Part shown: in pieces, positions 33,514-45,161 of the stretch
Layout of the letters: the number at the start of each line of letters is the position of its first letter
Position numbering within the stretch: the first letter of the stretch is position 1
Assembly: GCA_037903475.1 (NCBI GenBank)
Contig: JBAJFG010000210.1
Span: forward strand, 1 to 64,000
DNA length: 64,000 nucleotides
Origin: Ancylostoma caninum
Taxonomy: Eukaryota; Nematoda; Chromadorea; Rhabditida; Ancylostomatidae
Direction: 5' to 3'
Notes under the pieces: generated by a model
Told to the model about the DNA's origin: nothing
The model's input: the letters and a program-made list of their open reading frames with translations, nothing else
The model's database searches: none
Translations under genes and position numbers: made by a program

Positions 33514-35615
33514 GTGAGGATGGCAGAGATCCACAAGAGTAAAGAAGATATTTGCAGAGTAGTGAACGCGTCGCAGGAGGAGATGGCGCCAGGAGAAGAG
33601 TCGCCGAAGTCGACGAATGGCTCACCAACGAAGGGTAAAGGCAAGAGGATGGTCCTTCAGGAGGTAATTGGTTTTCTACAGCAGAACCTGTGGATATTTC
33701 TAAGTGCTTGGAGGACCACAGAACCGCTCTAAAGTACAGAGCAGCTATAGAAACATGCGTCACTCAGGCAGTTTCCTGTGAGTAAGCCTGTGAGCAGTTG
33801 AAACAAATAGATGAGAGGATAGGGAAGTATGAAGTTTTTGGAAATGATCTTTTTGAGGCCCTTCAGCAAAAGGGTATTGAGTCCATTGAAGATTTTGATG
33901 ATTTCATAAGAACAACAGAAAGGGATGGGAGTGTCATAGCTGACTTATGTGATATGCTGGGTACAAATGTGTTTCAGATAACACAGCGAGTCGCATCGAT
34001 CAAGAAGGACACGAAGAATGAGTCCAAGCACTGGTGCGAACCAGAAGACATAGAAGTCGCATACAAGGACTGCGCTGAGACAGGTACTCTATATAACAGG
34101 ATAGATAGCAATTGCTACAATGGAGTGAAAAATACTGTTCAGGGCCAGTCAGAAGCAAGGCCAATCAGGAACTAGACCCATGAGATGACTGGGACGTACT
34201 GCGGACCGCGCTGGAATCAGCATTCGCCGGTCTGGGAAGAACCAGGAGTGGAAGCAGCGATGTCAGGTCAGGAATCAAAGTTCATGGCATTTTTACAAGC
34301 CGCTACCTGCACTGACCCAGAGGTGTTTAGAGGGAGAGAGAGTGAGGACTACAAGGAGTTTATAAGGCTTTTCCAAAGAAAATACCGCGGTATAATTAAG
34401 GATGAGAAGGCGCTCATTGAAATTTTGGGAGATGATCACCTTGCGGGACGTGCTAAGAATATTTTCCTCTCGATGGCAGAACACGTAAAGAGGCCAGGCT
34501 TTGAGGCCGTGGTAAGGGAACTAGGTGCCCTAGTAGCTTGCAATTCAATTGCAGCCAGAATGCGTGCCCTCGCAGAGCTCAGAAATCTACGACTACGTCA
34601 GGATCAGAGTGTCGCCGATTTCTGGAATACGCCTAGATTCTGTTGGAAAATCTCAGGCAATGGCCTGAACATGTGCAGCTGCTAGGTGCCATGTATAAGG
34701 TCGAGCCAAGACAAGCCTATGAGAAAGTTAAAGGCAGCAGGAGCTGAAATCCTCGACTCCGAGCTGAGCTGTGGGTGATGAAGTACAGACTCAGCACATC
34801 ATGAATGTGAAACGAACACAGACAATTATGGCTTACCTGCAGAGAAAATGGAACATTCGTCGCGAACACGCCTGGCCGTGTTCGCGCGCGGATGAGTTTT
34901 CCCCGGCGCGAAAGCCATTGCGGGGGTGGTTTTGCCCGAGTCCTGCCATGAAACCCTGTGAATTGAATGCATTTCGTTTTCCCTTTGCGCCAAACCACGC
35001 ACCGCAATGGCTTTTGCGCCGGGGAAAACTCGTCCGCGCGCGAACATGGCCAGGCGTGTTCGCGACGAATGTTCCATTTTCTCTGCAGGTGAGCCATCAT
35101 TGTCTGTGTTCGTTTCACATTTATGATGTGCCGAGTCTGTACTTCACCACCCGCAGCTCAGCTCAGAGTCGAGAATTCCAGCTCCTGCTGCCTTTAGAGA
35201 GCGAGCTATTAGCATCGAGGCATCAAAAACTATGTATGGAACAGCCCCTATCAGCCAAGATAGTAGAAGTAGGCATTTTTGGAAAGAGAGAATGCGAGAA
35301 TATGAGGAAGGCAAGCAAGCAAGAGAAAACCTACCGCGAGTGAGGAAGAGCGCAAATGTGTGGAGCGTAGAGAAAGAAAACCGGGAATACAGAGACAACC
35401 TAGGGAGGGGAATATTCCGGATTCGAGACATACCCAAAAATGAACAACCCATTAGCGGCGCGGATGAAACCACAGGAAGAAAGTGTTACAAATGCTCGAA
35501 GTACGGACACTTTGCCCGCAATTGTCCGCGTAGAGAAGAGATGTCGAGAGCGAGGCGCGAAGAGACAGGAGAGAAGAGCAAGGGAAAAGAGAGGAAAAGT
35601 CACTATCATACTTGA
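33514..35615 (+). pseudogene. gag: gypsy gag, broken by stops, frameshifts and a MITE
   Basis: Gag would form the capsid shell. Fragments are readable at 33514-33732, 33798-34175 (helical, DLFEALQQKGIESIEDFDDF), 34185-34685 (capsid-like core with FMAFLQAATCTDPEVFRGRE) and 35196-35615. A frameshift near 34617 and an in-frame TAG disrupt the capsid part. The 464-bp MITE enters at TA 34729, after YEKV, and the frame resumes exactly after 35196. The last fragment holds a single CCHC knuckle, CYKCSKYGHFARNC, near 35485-35526, typical of nucleocapsid. Confidence 0.85.
34731..35194. mobile_element. Palindromic MITE inside gypsy gag
   Basis: This is a 464-bp copy of the element at 4756-5221, with TA on both sides (34729-34730 and 35195-35196). 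Removing it and one TA restores an uninterrupted gag reading frame across the junction, so insertion came after gag was an open frame here. Confidence 0.9.
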
Positions 35616-36276
35616 TACAAAAGGTGAGAAGTATGGGTATGGAAGTGAAGCGAAGACAAGCGGAGAGAGCTGAGTTGATAGGAAAACCAACATTCAATAA
35701 AGTCACAATCCTAAACAGAGTAGAACGTGCACTTTTGGATTCGGGATGGTCAGTATTATACCACTGCAGTTTCTGGTGAACGCCCAAGAGGATGGGTTTG
35801 ATATAGATTCACTGGAGCTGTTGAACGAAGCAAACATGGAAGTAGTGTATGACGCATCTAACAACCCAATGACTTTCTTAGGGGTAGTGAGGATTCCTGT
35901 GACTCTGCATGGCGGAAGAACAGGAGACGTGGCATTTCACATATCGCAAAAAGACGACAGTGAAATTCTATTGGGAACGAACGCACTACAAAAACTAGGC
36001 GTGAGCATAACGATAGCAACCAAAGCGGAAACGTCTACACCAACTCCCAGAGAAACAGAAAAGCAAGGTCGCATAACCGTAGCAGATAGAATGGTGATTC
36101 CACCATTAAGCAGCCGAGTAGTGAGCGCGAGGTGCGAAGCTCCAGATGGGATAACCGAAGAAGTAGTATGGCCTACAAAGCATGGAGTTACAGATGGGCT
36201 CTTCCGAATATCCATTCAGCAAATAAATATGCCAGTTCATAATGAGAACGAACAGCCTTTAGTTCTAAATACATAA
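35616..36276 (+). pseudogene. gypsy protease region, frameshifted at active site
   Basis: Retropepsin would cleave the polyprotein. The active-site triplet is readable as LLDSG at about 35732-35746, then the frame must shift for SIIPLQFL to follow, so the D-S/T-G loop is broken. The downstream flap/core region runs to 36276 (DSEILLGTNALQKLG matches the C-terminal hydrophobic motif of gypsy proteases). Confidence 0.75.
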
Positions 36277-36337
36277 AAGAAAGGAATCAGGCGAATTAGG
36301 GGATGAAAAATGGCATGAAAAGTGGGAAGAATGTGCC

Positions 36338-37962
36338 ATGTTAGACCATGAAGAGCTAACCATGTGTGAAGACGAGAAGTTGAGTCTTCTACGAGAGCAA
36401 ATTGGGAGAAACCGTCAGCACGAGAAGATGGATCCAGACTTGCAATCCCTGCTAGACGAACATAGTGACGCATTTGCTGTATGTGACAAGGAACTAGGAA
36501 GGACAGACCTGGTTGAAATGAGGATAGAGACGGGGAATTACGATCCAATCAAGCTAAAGACGCGCCCTGTGCCACTAGGAATACGGGCAATACTTCGAGA
36601 AATGCTGCAGGACCTTGAGCAAAGAAACATAATCGAGAAAAGCTGTTCTGAGTGGGCACTTCCTATTGTGCTCGTGGAAAGCAAGACGGCGGTATAAGGC
36701 TATGCGTAGATTACCGAGAGTTGATTAAGTGCATAAAACAGGACTCTTACCCATGCCAACCATTGATGCAATCCTGCAGAGTTTAGCTGGAAAGAAATAC
36801 TTTTCCACATTGGATATGTGTAGTGGATATTGGCAGATTCCCTTGGATGAGAAAACCAAGCACAAATCTGCATTCACTACACCCGAGGGGCTATTTATTT
36901 CGAGTAACTCCTTTCGGGTTAAGCACGAGCCCAGCAACCTTCCAGCGGCTAATGGATACTGTATTGAATGGTTTGTTAGGTGATGAAGTATTTTGCTATA
37001 TTGACGACATAATGGTCAGCACGGAAAGTCGCGAAAGGCACCTTCAGCTATTGAAAGGAATATGCTGTCGGATGGAAGGAGCCGGGTTGAAGTTAAAGGC
37101 TCAAAAGTGCGTGCTACTTCAAAATAGCGTCTCCTTCTTGGGACAAGTGATTGATGCAGAAGGCGTTCATATGGATAAGCAAAAAGTAGAAGCTGTACGC
37201 AATTCCGCATGCCCTAGTAATGCCAAAGATCTTGGAAGTTTTTTGGGAATGGCTTCCTTCTACAGGAAGTTTTGCTTGAATTTCTCAAAAGTGGCAAGCC
37301 CTCTGTTCGGTTGCATATCACCAAAAGCCGAATGGGACTGGGAGCGAGAACAGATAGAAGCCTTTGAAAAGTTGAAAGAAATGATAACCACCACGCCAGT
37401 ACTGACCCAGCCCAATATTGCAAAAGCACGGAGTGGAGAAAGGCCTTTCATAATCTTTACCGACGCTTCAACAACAGGGATAGGAGCTGTATTATCTCAG
37501 GAGGGCGACGATAAGCAACTCCACCCCATATTTTTCGCTTCAAAGAGTTTGACTAAAGCGGAAAAAAGGTACCACATAACCGACATAGAAGCGCTAGGTG
37601 TCGTTTTTGCAGTTAGAAGGTTTCATATGTTTATATACGGCATACCCACAATAGTGAAGACGGACCACCAACCACTTACTGCGCTCTTCAAAAGAAACAA
37701 TATTTCCACCAGAGTGCACAGATGCTCTTTAGAGCTACAAAGATGTAACCTGCAAATCCAATATCTAAAGGGCCGAGCAAATGTAGTTGCAGACGTTGCA
37801 GACGCACTGAGTAGGGGTCCTGTGAAAGAGAGCGAAGGAAAGACACACGAACATGCGCAGCATAGTGGGTTCAATACAAGGAAAACCTACGACCAAATGG
37901 TTAAGCGAGCTAGAAGAAGAAGACGACTGGGCACGAGTTATAGAGGTGGTGAGGAAGAATGA
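36338..37962 (+). pseudogene. pol: gypsy reverse transcriptase and RNase H, frameshifted
   Basis: The enzyme copies RNA into DNA and degrades the RNA strand. Pieces in three frames: 36338-36697 (linker to WALPIVLV), about 36680-36930 (LCVDYRELIK, LDMCSGYWQIPLDE) and 36823-37962 (PFGLSTSPATFQRLMD, CYIDDIMV catalytic motif, FLG, then RNase H with FTDAS, the DIEALGVVF Glu and KTDHQPL). At least two frameshifts separate them (near 36690 and 36900). The C-terminal end also runs out of frame before the integrase. Confidence 0.92.
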
Positions 37963-39240
37963 ATTGGAGCGAGTGGTAAAGGTGAACAGAGTGAGAGAAC
38001 CTGTGAGAGTCACGATTTCGTAATTGACGAGGGAGAATTGAAAATGTACCGTGACGACGGATCATTGGTGTTTGTAGTACCCAAAAGTGCCCGTTTCAAG
38101 GTGTTTTTCGAGGCTCACGCAGGAGCTTTAGCAGGGCATTTTAGCGCGTATAAACTACTAAACCTTCTGAGGCGCCACGTTTTCTGGCCGGATATGGCTA
38201 AAGATATCCACAAATGGACAAAACAGTGTCAGACGTGCTATATTGCTAATCCGCAGAAAAAAACGACACCACCGCTAAGACCCATAACGTCAACAAAGCC
38301 GTGTGAAGTAGTGGGAGTCGATATCTCAGAGCTAGGTCAGACGAGCGCAGGCAATAGGTACGCTGTAACCGTCATCGACGACTTTTCCAAATTTGGCGCT
38401 GCCGACCCTGTTGCAGATAAATCGGCTGAGACGGTGGCGAAAGCACTGTTTTATAGATGGATTGCGGACGGCTGTAGGTGGCCAAGGTCTATACTCTCGG
38501 ATAGAGGAGGAGAGTTCGAAAATAGAGTGATGGACGAAATTGAAAAAACTGCCAACATAAAGCACATTTTCACTAAGGGCCATAATCCGCGCGAGAACGG
38601 AATAACAGAGAGATTAAATGGTACAATAGTGGCAATGCTGAGAAGGACCACGGTAGTACCCACGGATTGAGATCTGAGGTTGCCATTTTGTATGATGGCT
38701 TACAATATGACACCTCATAGCTCCACTGGAGAAAGCCCCTACTTTGTGCTGCATGGGATTGACCCCATATTCCCGTCAAGCACCATCTCTAGCACTGGTA
38801 TCTCCCGATACACTATGGATAAGGCGATGGACCACTACAAGACGGCTAATTTGCAGAGGATAGTCGAAACACACAAACGAGTCAAGGAATATAATGATAA
38901 GATGCGAGTAAGGATGAAAAAGTTCCATGATGAAGGAAAGAATGTAGACGCGTCAAAACTCGCAGTAGTTGGGGAAAGAGTGTACGTGAAAGTTCCGATG
39001 GAAAAAGGAAAAAGTATACACCCAAAACTAGCTTGTGAGTGGTCGGGACCATTCGAGTTATAGATGTGAGTGAGAGCTCGGCTACCATGACGCGTATCGG
39101 CGAAAACGATAAACCTTTACAAATTCCCATGGATCAGTTATTATCGGTTACACCAAGTTTTTCGGATGATAGAATTGATACAGTGACGTCTAGGGGCAAA
39201 AGAGGCAGAAAAAAACGTGTCAAGAACCAAGTCTAGGCGA
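37960..39240 (+). pseudogene. gypsy integrase with in-frame stop
   Basis: Integrase joins the cDNA to host DNA. The zinc-binding HHCC region (HAGALAGHF ... CQTC) is at about 38120-38240. The catalytic triad follows: Asp in VGVDISELG, Asp in ILSDRGGEFEN and Glu in ENGITERLNG. A TGA at 38668 interrupts the frame, which then continues unchanged (MMAYNMTPHSSTGESPYFVL). A frameshift near 39045 precedes the C-terminal domain (RVIDVSESSATMTRIGENDK), which ends at 39236. Confidence 0.9.
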
Positions 39241-40291
39241 TAAGTACATTTTTGCAGAGGAGCCACCATCAAGAGCGTCAACCAAGAAGGTCACCTGAGG
39301 TTCGAATGCCTGGACGGTTGCCTCATGGATGCGAAGTTATCGGATATCAAGGACATATGCTTTCCAGGAGCTTTCGCTAAAGAACCGATAGGAACAGTTT
39401 GGAGAGTCTGGGTAGCATCCAGCATCTTCAGTAGATCCGATATCGACTTGGCGACTAAGATCCGCTTTTACCGTCAAGGAGCTATATGTCCGGACGAAGC
39501 CGCACTGAAGCCAGCTCTCAGACTTGCCTATGAGCGATGTACAGCGTAGACGGAGTTCGTCTGTGAGAATGAAGGGATCAAGGAACACGAGAATGTCGAG
39601 AAATTCGTCGTCGAGAAGATGTACGATGCAGCTTTGCAGGCACTGAAAAAGGATCTTGAGAAGGAGACAAAGCAAGCTCGACCCGAAAAAGATGGGCCGC
39701 TAGGATTCGCTGCACCGGAATGGGCCTCGGCTTTGGAAAAAGACGGCATGAAAGGCAGTTGTCGTTAGAAACTTCAAGGAATTGCGAGAAAAGCTGAGTG
39801 AGTGGCGTTAGTATGGAACTTGGGTAATCACATGGCCAGTAGACGAAAACTGGACATCGGAAAAAATAAAGGAAGTCTGCTCTGCGTGTGCGCAGCATTT
39901 AACCAAAGGTGGAAAAATTGTAAGCCCGATGGCACCGTGCGTGCAGACAAATGCTAATGTATGGCCGAAAATGCTAGGCGTATGGAGAACTGTGGACCAG
40001 ACATTGGCAAGATGAGCTAGGAGGGACCAGTTCTTCGCAACATCAAGCGTGATTGTGATGAACAACAAGATTTTTGCCGAAGTAGGCTTACCAGAGAGCT
40101 CTATCCAGTTCTACAGTAAATATACCGGTGTAGGCAACGCCAGATATCTGTATGAGAATGTGAGGCTACGTGTGCCATCGTTGCAGCTCCCCCAGATGTA
40201 CGCACCGCTGAGGACATCGGTAACCCGGAGGGGAGGGATGTCATGGAATGAGGATCAAGCCACGCCACCGAAGAGGTCAAGCCATCTTTGA
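39241..40291 (+). pseudogene. ORF3 of the gypsy element, unknown function
   Basis: Coding-like sequence continues after the integrase to the polypurine tract. One frame runs to TAG 39547, then goes on in phase (helical, acidic/basic: ALQALKKDLEKETKQ) to 39771. After a frameshift a second frame gives TWVITWPVDENW, HLTKGGKIVSPMAPC, FFATSSVIVMNNKIFAEVGL and YENVRLRVPSLQLPQM, with stops at 39809 and 40013, ending inside the 3' LTR at 40291. I see no signal peptide or membrane span, so it does not look like an envelope gene. Its function is unknown. Confidence 0.55.
40227..40238 (+). promoter_or_regulatory. Polypurine tract
   Basis: GGAGGGGAGGGA lies directly before the TG of the 3' LTR, the expected position for plus-strand priming. 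Confidence 0.85.
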
Positions 40292-40516
40292 CCTACAGGC
40301 GGGAAGAACTGTCCGCCCACCCGGCTGGCATTAACGACGCGGACCCTCCTCGGTGGCGGTCGCCCCGAACCCCCCGGCACCGACGCCCCGATATTCCGCT
40401 ATACACCTGTTTTTATTTATTCGTTGATTTCGTTACTTCAATAAACTGTTTTTCTTGTCTCTGTCCTTCGTGTGCGCCCCAGTGGTTTCTTCCAGCCTAC
40501 GTCCACCGATATTAAA
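40239..40516 (+). repeat. 3' LTR of gypsy element
   Basis: 278 bp, colinear with 33088-33365. The terminal CA has changed to AA. It is followed by the AACT target duplication at 40517-40520. Confidence 0.92.
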
Positions 40517-41204
40517 AACTTAATTTTTCGTCCCAAGACGATTCATTTCTGGACCACGTAACTACCATAGATAAAGCTCGGTTTCCGTACAATAACAAGA
40601 AATGCGAATGGATATAAGTAGAGGCGATTTCCCACTTCTAAGTTTTCCTAAACCAGATCTTCTCTCCAGGGAGGTTGTGTCAGGAGTTTGGTGGTGCTGT
40701 AAGGGTGTGATCCGTTGCATCCTTCTCCAACCTAGTTAAGAATTGACAGCAGAGTACAAGTATTATAATTCCGAGTTGATGTCCGGAAATCTGCTGTAGA
40801 TGTGGTTGGCAGTGGTGAACAGAATCAGGTTTTCCCCTTCTCCAGGGTAGCGCTAGGCCTCTCACTGGCAAAAAGTGGCACAGTGAGGCATCGAGATTCT
40901 CATTCATTCTCTCCGTTCCTCAGACCTTTCTCTTACAGAATACCACTTTTATCGAGCCCCAGATGCAAACCTTTGACAGCAGCAGATTGCTGATTTAGAG
41001 CATGCTGAAATCGCGTTCAAAAAGTTTGTAGATTTTTGCGATCTCAATTTCCGTGTGGAGGCATATCAATTTCACCAGCTTGTTAGGGAGGATTTATCGA
41101 ATTAAACAAGGATTTAAGTGATGAAGAACGCTGGGTATAAGCCAAGTCGTAACACATTGAACTGGAGTGTTCGTTTCGAGAATTAATTTCGCACCAACCT
41201 GATA

Positions 41205-42949
41205 CCTAAACGACAGCAAATCGGTGGAGAAACGTGCATCTGAAAAAAAGCGCAAGGACTTAGGTTACCACCAAATAGTTACTTCTTAATAGCCTCCTTT
41301 GTCCAGTCCTTGAGCTTTGTTGGTGCTCTCATCCTTTCACCGCTCCATCGGACTAGTACCTATCTATCAATCTACAATTTAAATCCATCTTCTGATTTCC
41401 AATAAAAATTTCATTCCATGCTCTTGCACCACTTCCTATCGCTCCCGTTGACGATGCGAGTCAACTCGAACCAGCTTCTTCCGCCACAGTCGTTCTTTCC
41501 CCTTCGGTGGCCCTCGCTTCTTTCCTACAGAACTCCTGCTAGACTCCTGTGCTCTCATCCTGTGAGTCGCGCATGGTAAAGTCTTAGTATTAGCGAAATT
41601 TCACCTAGGGCCACTCATACTCATTTGAATGAAGTTCCTATTAGCCGGTTTGTCAATCTCGGTCTGACACTGGAAAATCGTACTGGGTGCTTACGTTACC
41701 ATGCGGCACCTACTCTGAACGACTTCTTCACGTTCGGCGTACCTGTGCAGCCGTTTCCAGACCACAAATCTTATGTGCACAACACTGACCTAGGAAATTA
41801 TTCGCTTAATTCGGTACGTACACTACCGTTTGCCCTCCTTATTACCAAGAGGAAGTCCACAAAAGCGGAGAAGGTGCTGTCTCTCTATAGATTGTTCCAG
41901 AATCCTTCTGATTTGCAGCTGAGGGCCCAGCAGTGAATAAGAGAATAGGGGCTCAATCATAAGAAGTTGTCTTCTACCGTTAGTATCCTTATACGAGCTG
42001 TAGACTGCATATAATTTGATGTGCAACCATCGAAAAGACATGCCAGACCACCCGAACCATAGAAACAATAGCGTTCTGGATATACTTCCAAAAGTGATAT
42101 GCGTCAGCTCCGACTCGGCTCCAGAAAGTGTTAGCTGTCGATTGAGGGGGGGGGGGGAGCTGGTACTAGTGAGTAGTGGAAAATCTGGGCAAAGACATCG
42201 GTGAACACATTACCAATAGCGGTGAGAGAAGTACGCGTCCATGGATGTTCCACAGTGCTCCCAGCAGGTCTATTTCCAGCGGTTGCACAGACAAATGAAG
42301 GTAGCCCTTAAAGTATTTGATTCTATGATACCTGCTACTGGTACAAATGCAAAAGAACACTTCCTTTGTCACAACATTAGTAATCTTCAAAACTGACTTC
42401 ACCGGTATTTTTCCGATACAGTGCGTGTCAATAATAAAAGACCACCAAATTCATCTTTTTGCTACTGTTGGTAGTCATCTTAATCACTGGTTGCCACCAC
42501 TAGATCCTTCGGGAGGTTGGTGGTCGAATCATTAGGGGGATCTTCCTCACTGGTAGCTGCATCAAATAGACTATTGAGGAGGAAGTATGTTTGTCCATAC
42601 CTTTTTAACGACATTTCTACAATTGGTTAGCTTTCTCCTTCGCGTCTACTTATTGCGTCGGAGCGGCGAAGAGCGGAACTGAAAGAAGGAAAGCTTGGTT
42701 GTAGCTGATGCCTAGGGACGTGATGAGAATATCACCAACCTTCTCGGTGCTTTGCAGATCAGGTATCGCTCGGAAATGATTTCTCAAAAAAAAAAACCAA
42801 ATCCATGCCGGGCACATTCAGCGCCGGAAGTATGAACGCATAGCTTTGTATGGCTTCATCTAACATACGGTACTTTTTCTCAGAGTCGGCTAGGTGTATT
42901 GGGACATTTTGTTTTATTTACTTTTATTCTTACTCTTATTTTTTTAGAC
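41205..42949. other. Gap: no gene recognised
   Basis: Short ORFs only. A G-run lies at about 42146. A few coding-like fragments (for example around 41625-41936) have no motif or clear splice sites. Confidence 0.4.
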
Positions 42950-43295
42950 ATTTTTCTCCACGAGTATTTGAACTTGGATAGAAAAATAATGGAGGTCGTA
43001 AAAATACGGAGGCATAACCCGGGAATAAACAACAGAGAGGAGTAGCGAGAAGTAATTCGGCTGATCTCATGATTAGAATTATAAAGGTCCTTCTCTCTTC
43101 CAATTCCGAGGTTGTCTCACTGTATCCTTGTCCTCGTAGGGGTGAGGTTGTCGATTGCCTCGCACTTGGTTTTGTTCACATGAGAGCTAAGCTGACGAAA
43201 TGTAATATATGTAACAATTAAGATCGTGCCTCGAAGTTGAAAAACTTGCTGAATATCTAGCAATTGATATTGTTATTGTTTTACATGTTTTTAAG
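42950..43295 (+). repeat. Dispersed repeat, related to 48.36-48.70 kb
   Basis: AGAAAAATAATGGAGG, GTAGGGGTGAGGTT, AACTT...GAGACAAAGTTATC-like and ATTGATATTGTTATTG-like words occur in the same order and orientation at 48365-48660, with much divergence. Confidence 0.5.
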
Positions 43296-43479
43296 CTTAA
43301 GATGAGTATGCAATCGATTGTTGAGGTTAAGTTCTGAAAAGGCGTTATCGCCCATCATTGGCAGAGCATTTTGTTTTCTTTGACAGGACGTTAGTGATAT
43401 GAAGAGCTTCAAATTCATTTCCATATTCGTTTATTAATTAATTCGCACAGAATGTCAGTAACTTTGTTGTCTGTTTTTA

Positions 43480-43920
43480 GTGGTTAATATCGTGCTAGTC
43501 GGTACCGTAGCTGTTTTTATCTTCTTTCTTCTGTTCAGGTTCATGTTGGCTTTAGTTCTATGTTTTCCCCCTTTCTTCTTGCTTTGTGGAGCAGTCCACA
43601 ATCGTCCAACTAAAAATAATTCCGACAAGAGGATTTTCGCTATAACTCACCTCCAAAATTGAACTATCCGGATGGAATCTGGATATGTATTAAAGCTCTA
43701 TGGATGGTTTTTAACAGCAGCTTACCTTGACTGGAACTCAATTCTAGTTGCTTTATCAAACCTATACATCAATTTTCCCGGCTTTCTTGGATTCTGTCCA
43801 ATATCTTCACTACCACCTTTTGAGAAAAATGAAAAGTTGCTACAGATTAGGCGCATGATTGGCTGTTTTTCGCGTTGGATTGCTGTACTTTGCTTTGCTG
43901 TCCCAAATGCGAGGACCAAG
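43480..43920 (+). CDS. Possible membrane-protein exons, unassigned
   Basis: Two adjacent open frames are hydrophobic: 43480-43662 (VNIVLVGTVAVFIFFLLFRF, a likely membrane span) and 43672-43920 (YVLKLYGWFLTAAYLDWNSI onward), the second ending in a perfect donor AAG|GTAAGT at 43920. Whether they belong together is unclear. I do not recognise the family; a serpentine receptor remnant is possible. Confidence 0.25.
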
Positions 43921-44145
43921 GTAAGTCTCAGCGATTCCGAGACGGTGAACACAGGCCGAACACGTTCCAGCAGCAGTTACACCGCGAGGTGAAAGCTTAT
44001 TTAGTCGCCCCAGGAGCTGCGTTCGCCCCGTAAGGGGTGTGTTTAGGGGGGCGAAACCCCCCTCCCTAACTGGTTTGCATGTCTCAAACCTAGGATCGCA
44101 GTTCAACTGGGCGTAGGGCTGTGTTCCTACTGTAGACTTGGGTGA

Positions 44146-44460
44146 GTGGATGCTTACCCAAGCTCATCCAAAAATTGTCCTAAACGAGAACGCGCTCGCC
44201 GCGGCAGCGCTTGGTGGACGAAGCGGTTCCGCGGCGGACCCAGATCCGCGCCGCACCCGCACGCATCCGCACGGCACGGATGTCGTCTGACCGATTATTG
44301 CACTGGGCCACGTATTTACCCGGGACTCAGCCGGCCTGACGAGTCTCGCAGGGCTCGCCTTGCCTCCGCCAAAGCATAGATACGACTAAGCTCTGGTGCT
44401 TAGTCACCTGCTTATATACACCTCCCAAGGGGCGGGTCGTGGCAAGCAGCAGGTAGAAGG
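44146..44460 (+). repeat. GC-rich dispersed repeat, related to 18.99-19.23 kb
   Basis: GGGCCACG, CCGGGACTCAGCCGGCCTGA, CGAGTCTCGCAGGGCTCG and CTTATATACACCTC occur in the same order as in the block at 19090-19215. Confidence 0.55.
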
Positions 44461-45161
44461 CAGGACATGAGAGGCAGAACGCAGGTTGAACGACACTACA
44501 GTCAATCGGGGAGCAATTAGCCCCCTCAACGCAGCTGAAACATGGGGTTTGCTGCTCTTAGCAGTCGGAATGCATCAGTTCTTCCTCTTGCAGCAATGTC
44601 TGCATTCTATTTCTTGGGGGTGTGGCTTAGCAGGTTCTGCTGCGTTTGCCTTATCCAGTTATCTGAGGTGGTCGAATATAGCAAAAAAAAATCTTTTTTA
44701 TTGTACGTAAGGAATACTGCCAGCGTTACAGTTCTTATTTCAATGCCAGAATAGTTGTAAGTAGGGGATATCATAGAAATACCCTCCGTCGGAACGCTTG
44801 TCTCTTGTTAGAGACTATCAAAAACTAAAGTTTTTGAGCTTTCTGGTTATCCACCTTTCTTATGTAAAACGAAGAACTGCAAAACCATCTACACCATGTT
44901 CCGCTGATCATACATTATTGATCGCGACTGTATGTCTCGAATATCAGGAGGCCCAAATGCGTCCTTGTTTCGATTCCCATATCCATCATCGGATTATGTA
45001 GAATTGCACATGCCATAAACACTTTCGCTGCCTTTTCTGAATCAAGTCTAACGTTCTGTTCTAGGATTTTGAACCTTACCTTCCAAAACTGTACTCCACG
45101 ATAGCCTGCAATTTCTTGTGCGTCTTGTTGTACCTCCGTTGTTGATGTGTTCGTGGACTCC

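Larger units (their letters stand above)
33088..40516 (+). mobile_element. Ty3/gypsy LTR retrotransposon, complete but inactivated
   Basis: The element has 278-bp LTRs, a 4-bp AACT target duplication, a primer-binding site right after the 5' LTR, a polypurine tract right before the 3' LTR, gag with one CCHC knuckle, and pol in the order protease, reverse transcriptase, RNase H, integrase, which is the Ty3/gypsy order. About 1 kb of extra coding-like sequence (ORF3) follows the integrase. I counted about 17 differences between the two LTRs (about 6%), so it is not a recent insertion. Several frameshifts and stops, and a MITE inside gag, make it inactive. It sits inside a mariner element. Confidence 0.95.
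32504..41202 (+). mobile_element. mariner-type transposon A, split by a gypsy element
   Basis: The ends are TCAGGTAGGTGCGAAATTAA (left) and its inverted form (right, ...AATTTCGCACCAACCTGA), flanked by TA at 32502-32503 and 41203-41204. Without the gypsy insertion and its duplicated AACT the element is 1266 bp, matching the intact copy at 51512-52776. On the plus strand a decayed transposase is readable: an N-terminal HTH segment near 32880-33027 (LTIRTMRAGMDAHYITVSKH then LTTINKVRKV) and, right of the gypsy element, pieces such as NNKKCEWI near 40590. The ends resemble Hsmar1/bandit-type mariners. Stops and frameshifts make it inactive. Confidence 0.85.

Noticed and set aside
33266..33763. 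A 165-codon minus-strand ORF
   Set aside because: It is antisense to the gypsy LTR and gag start.
39241..40291. Envelope gene in the gypsy element
   Set aside because: The position fits, but no signal peptide or membrane segment is visible, so the third ORF is left as unknown.
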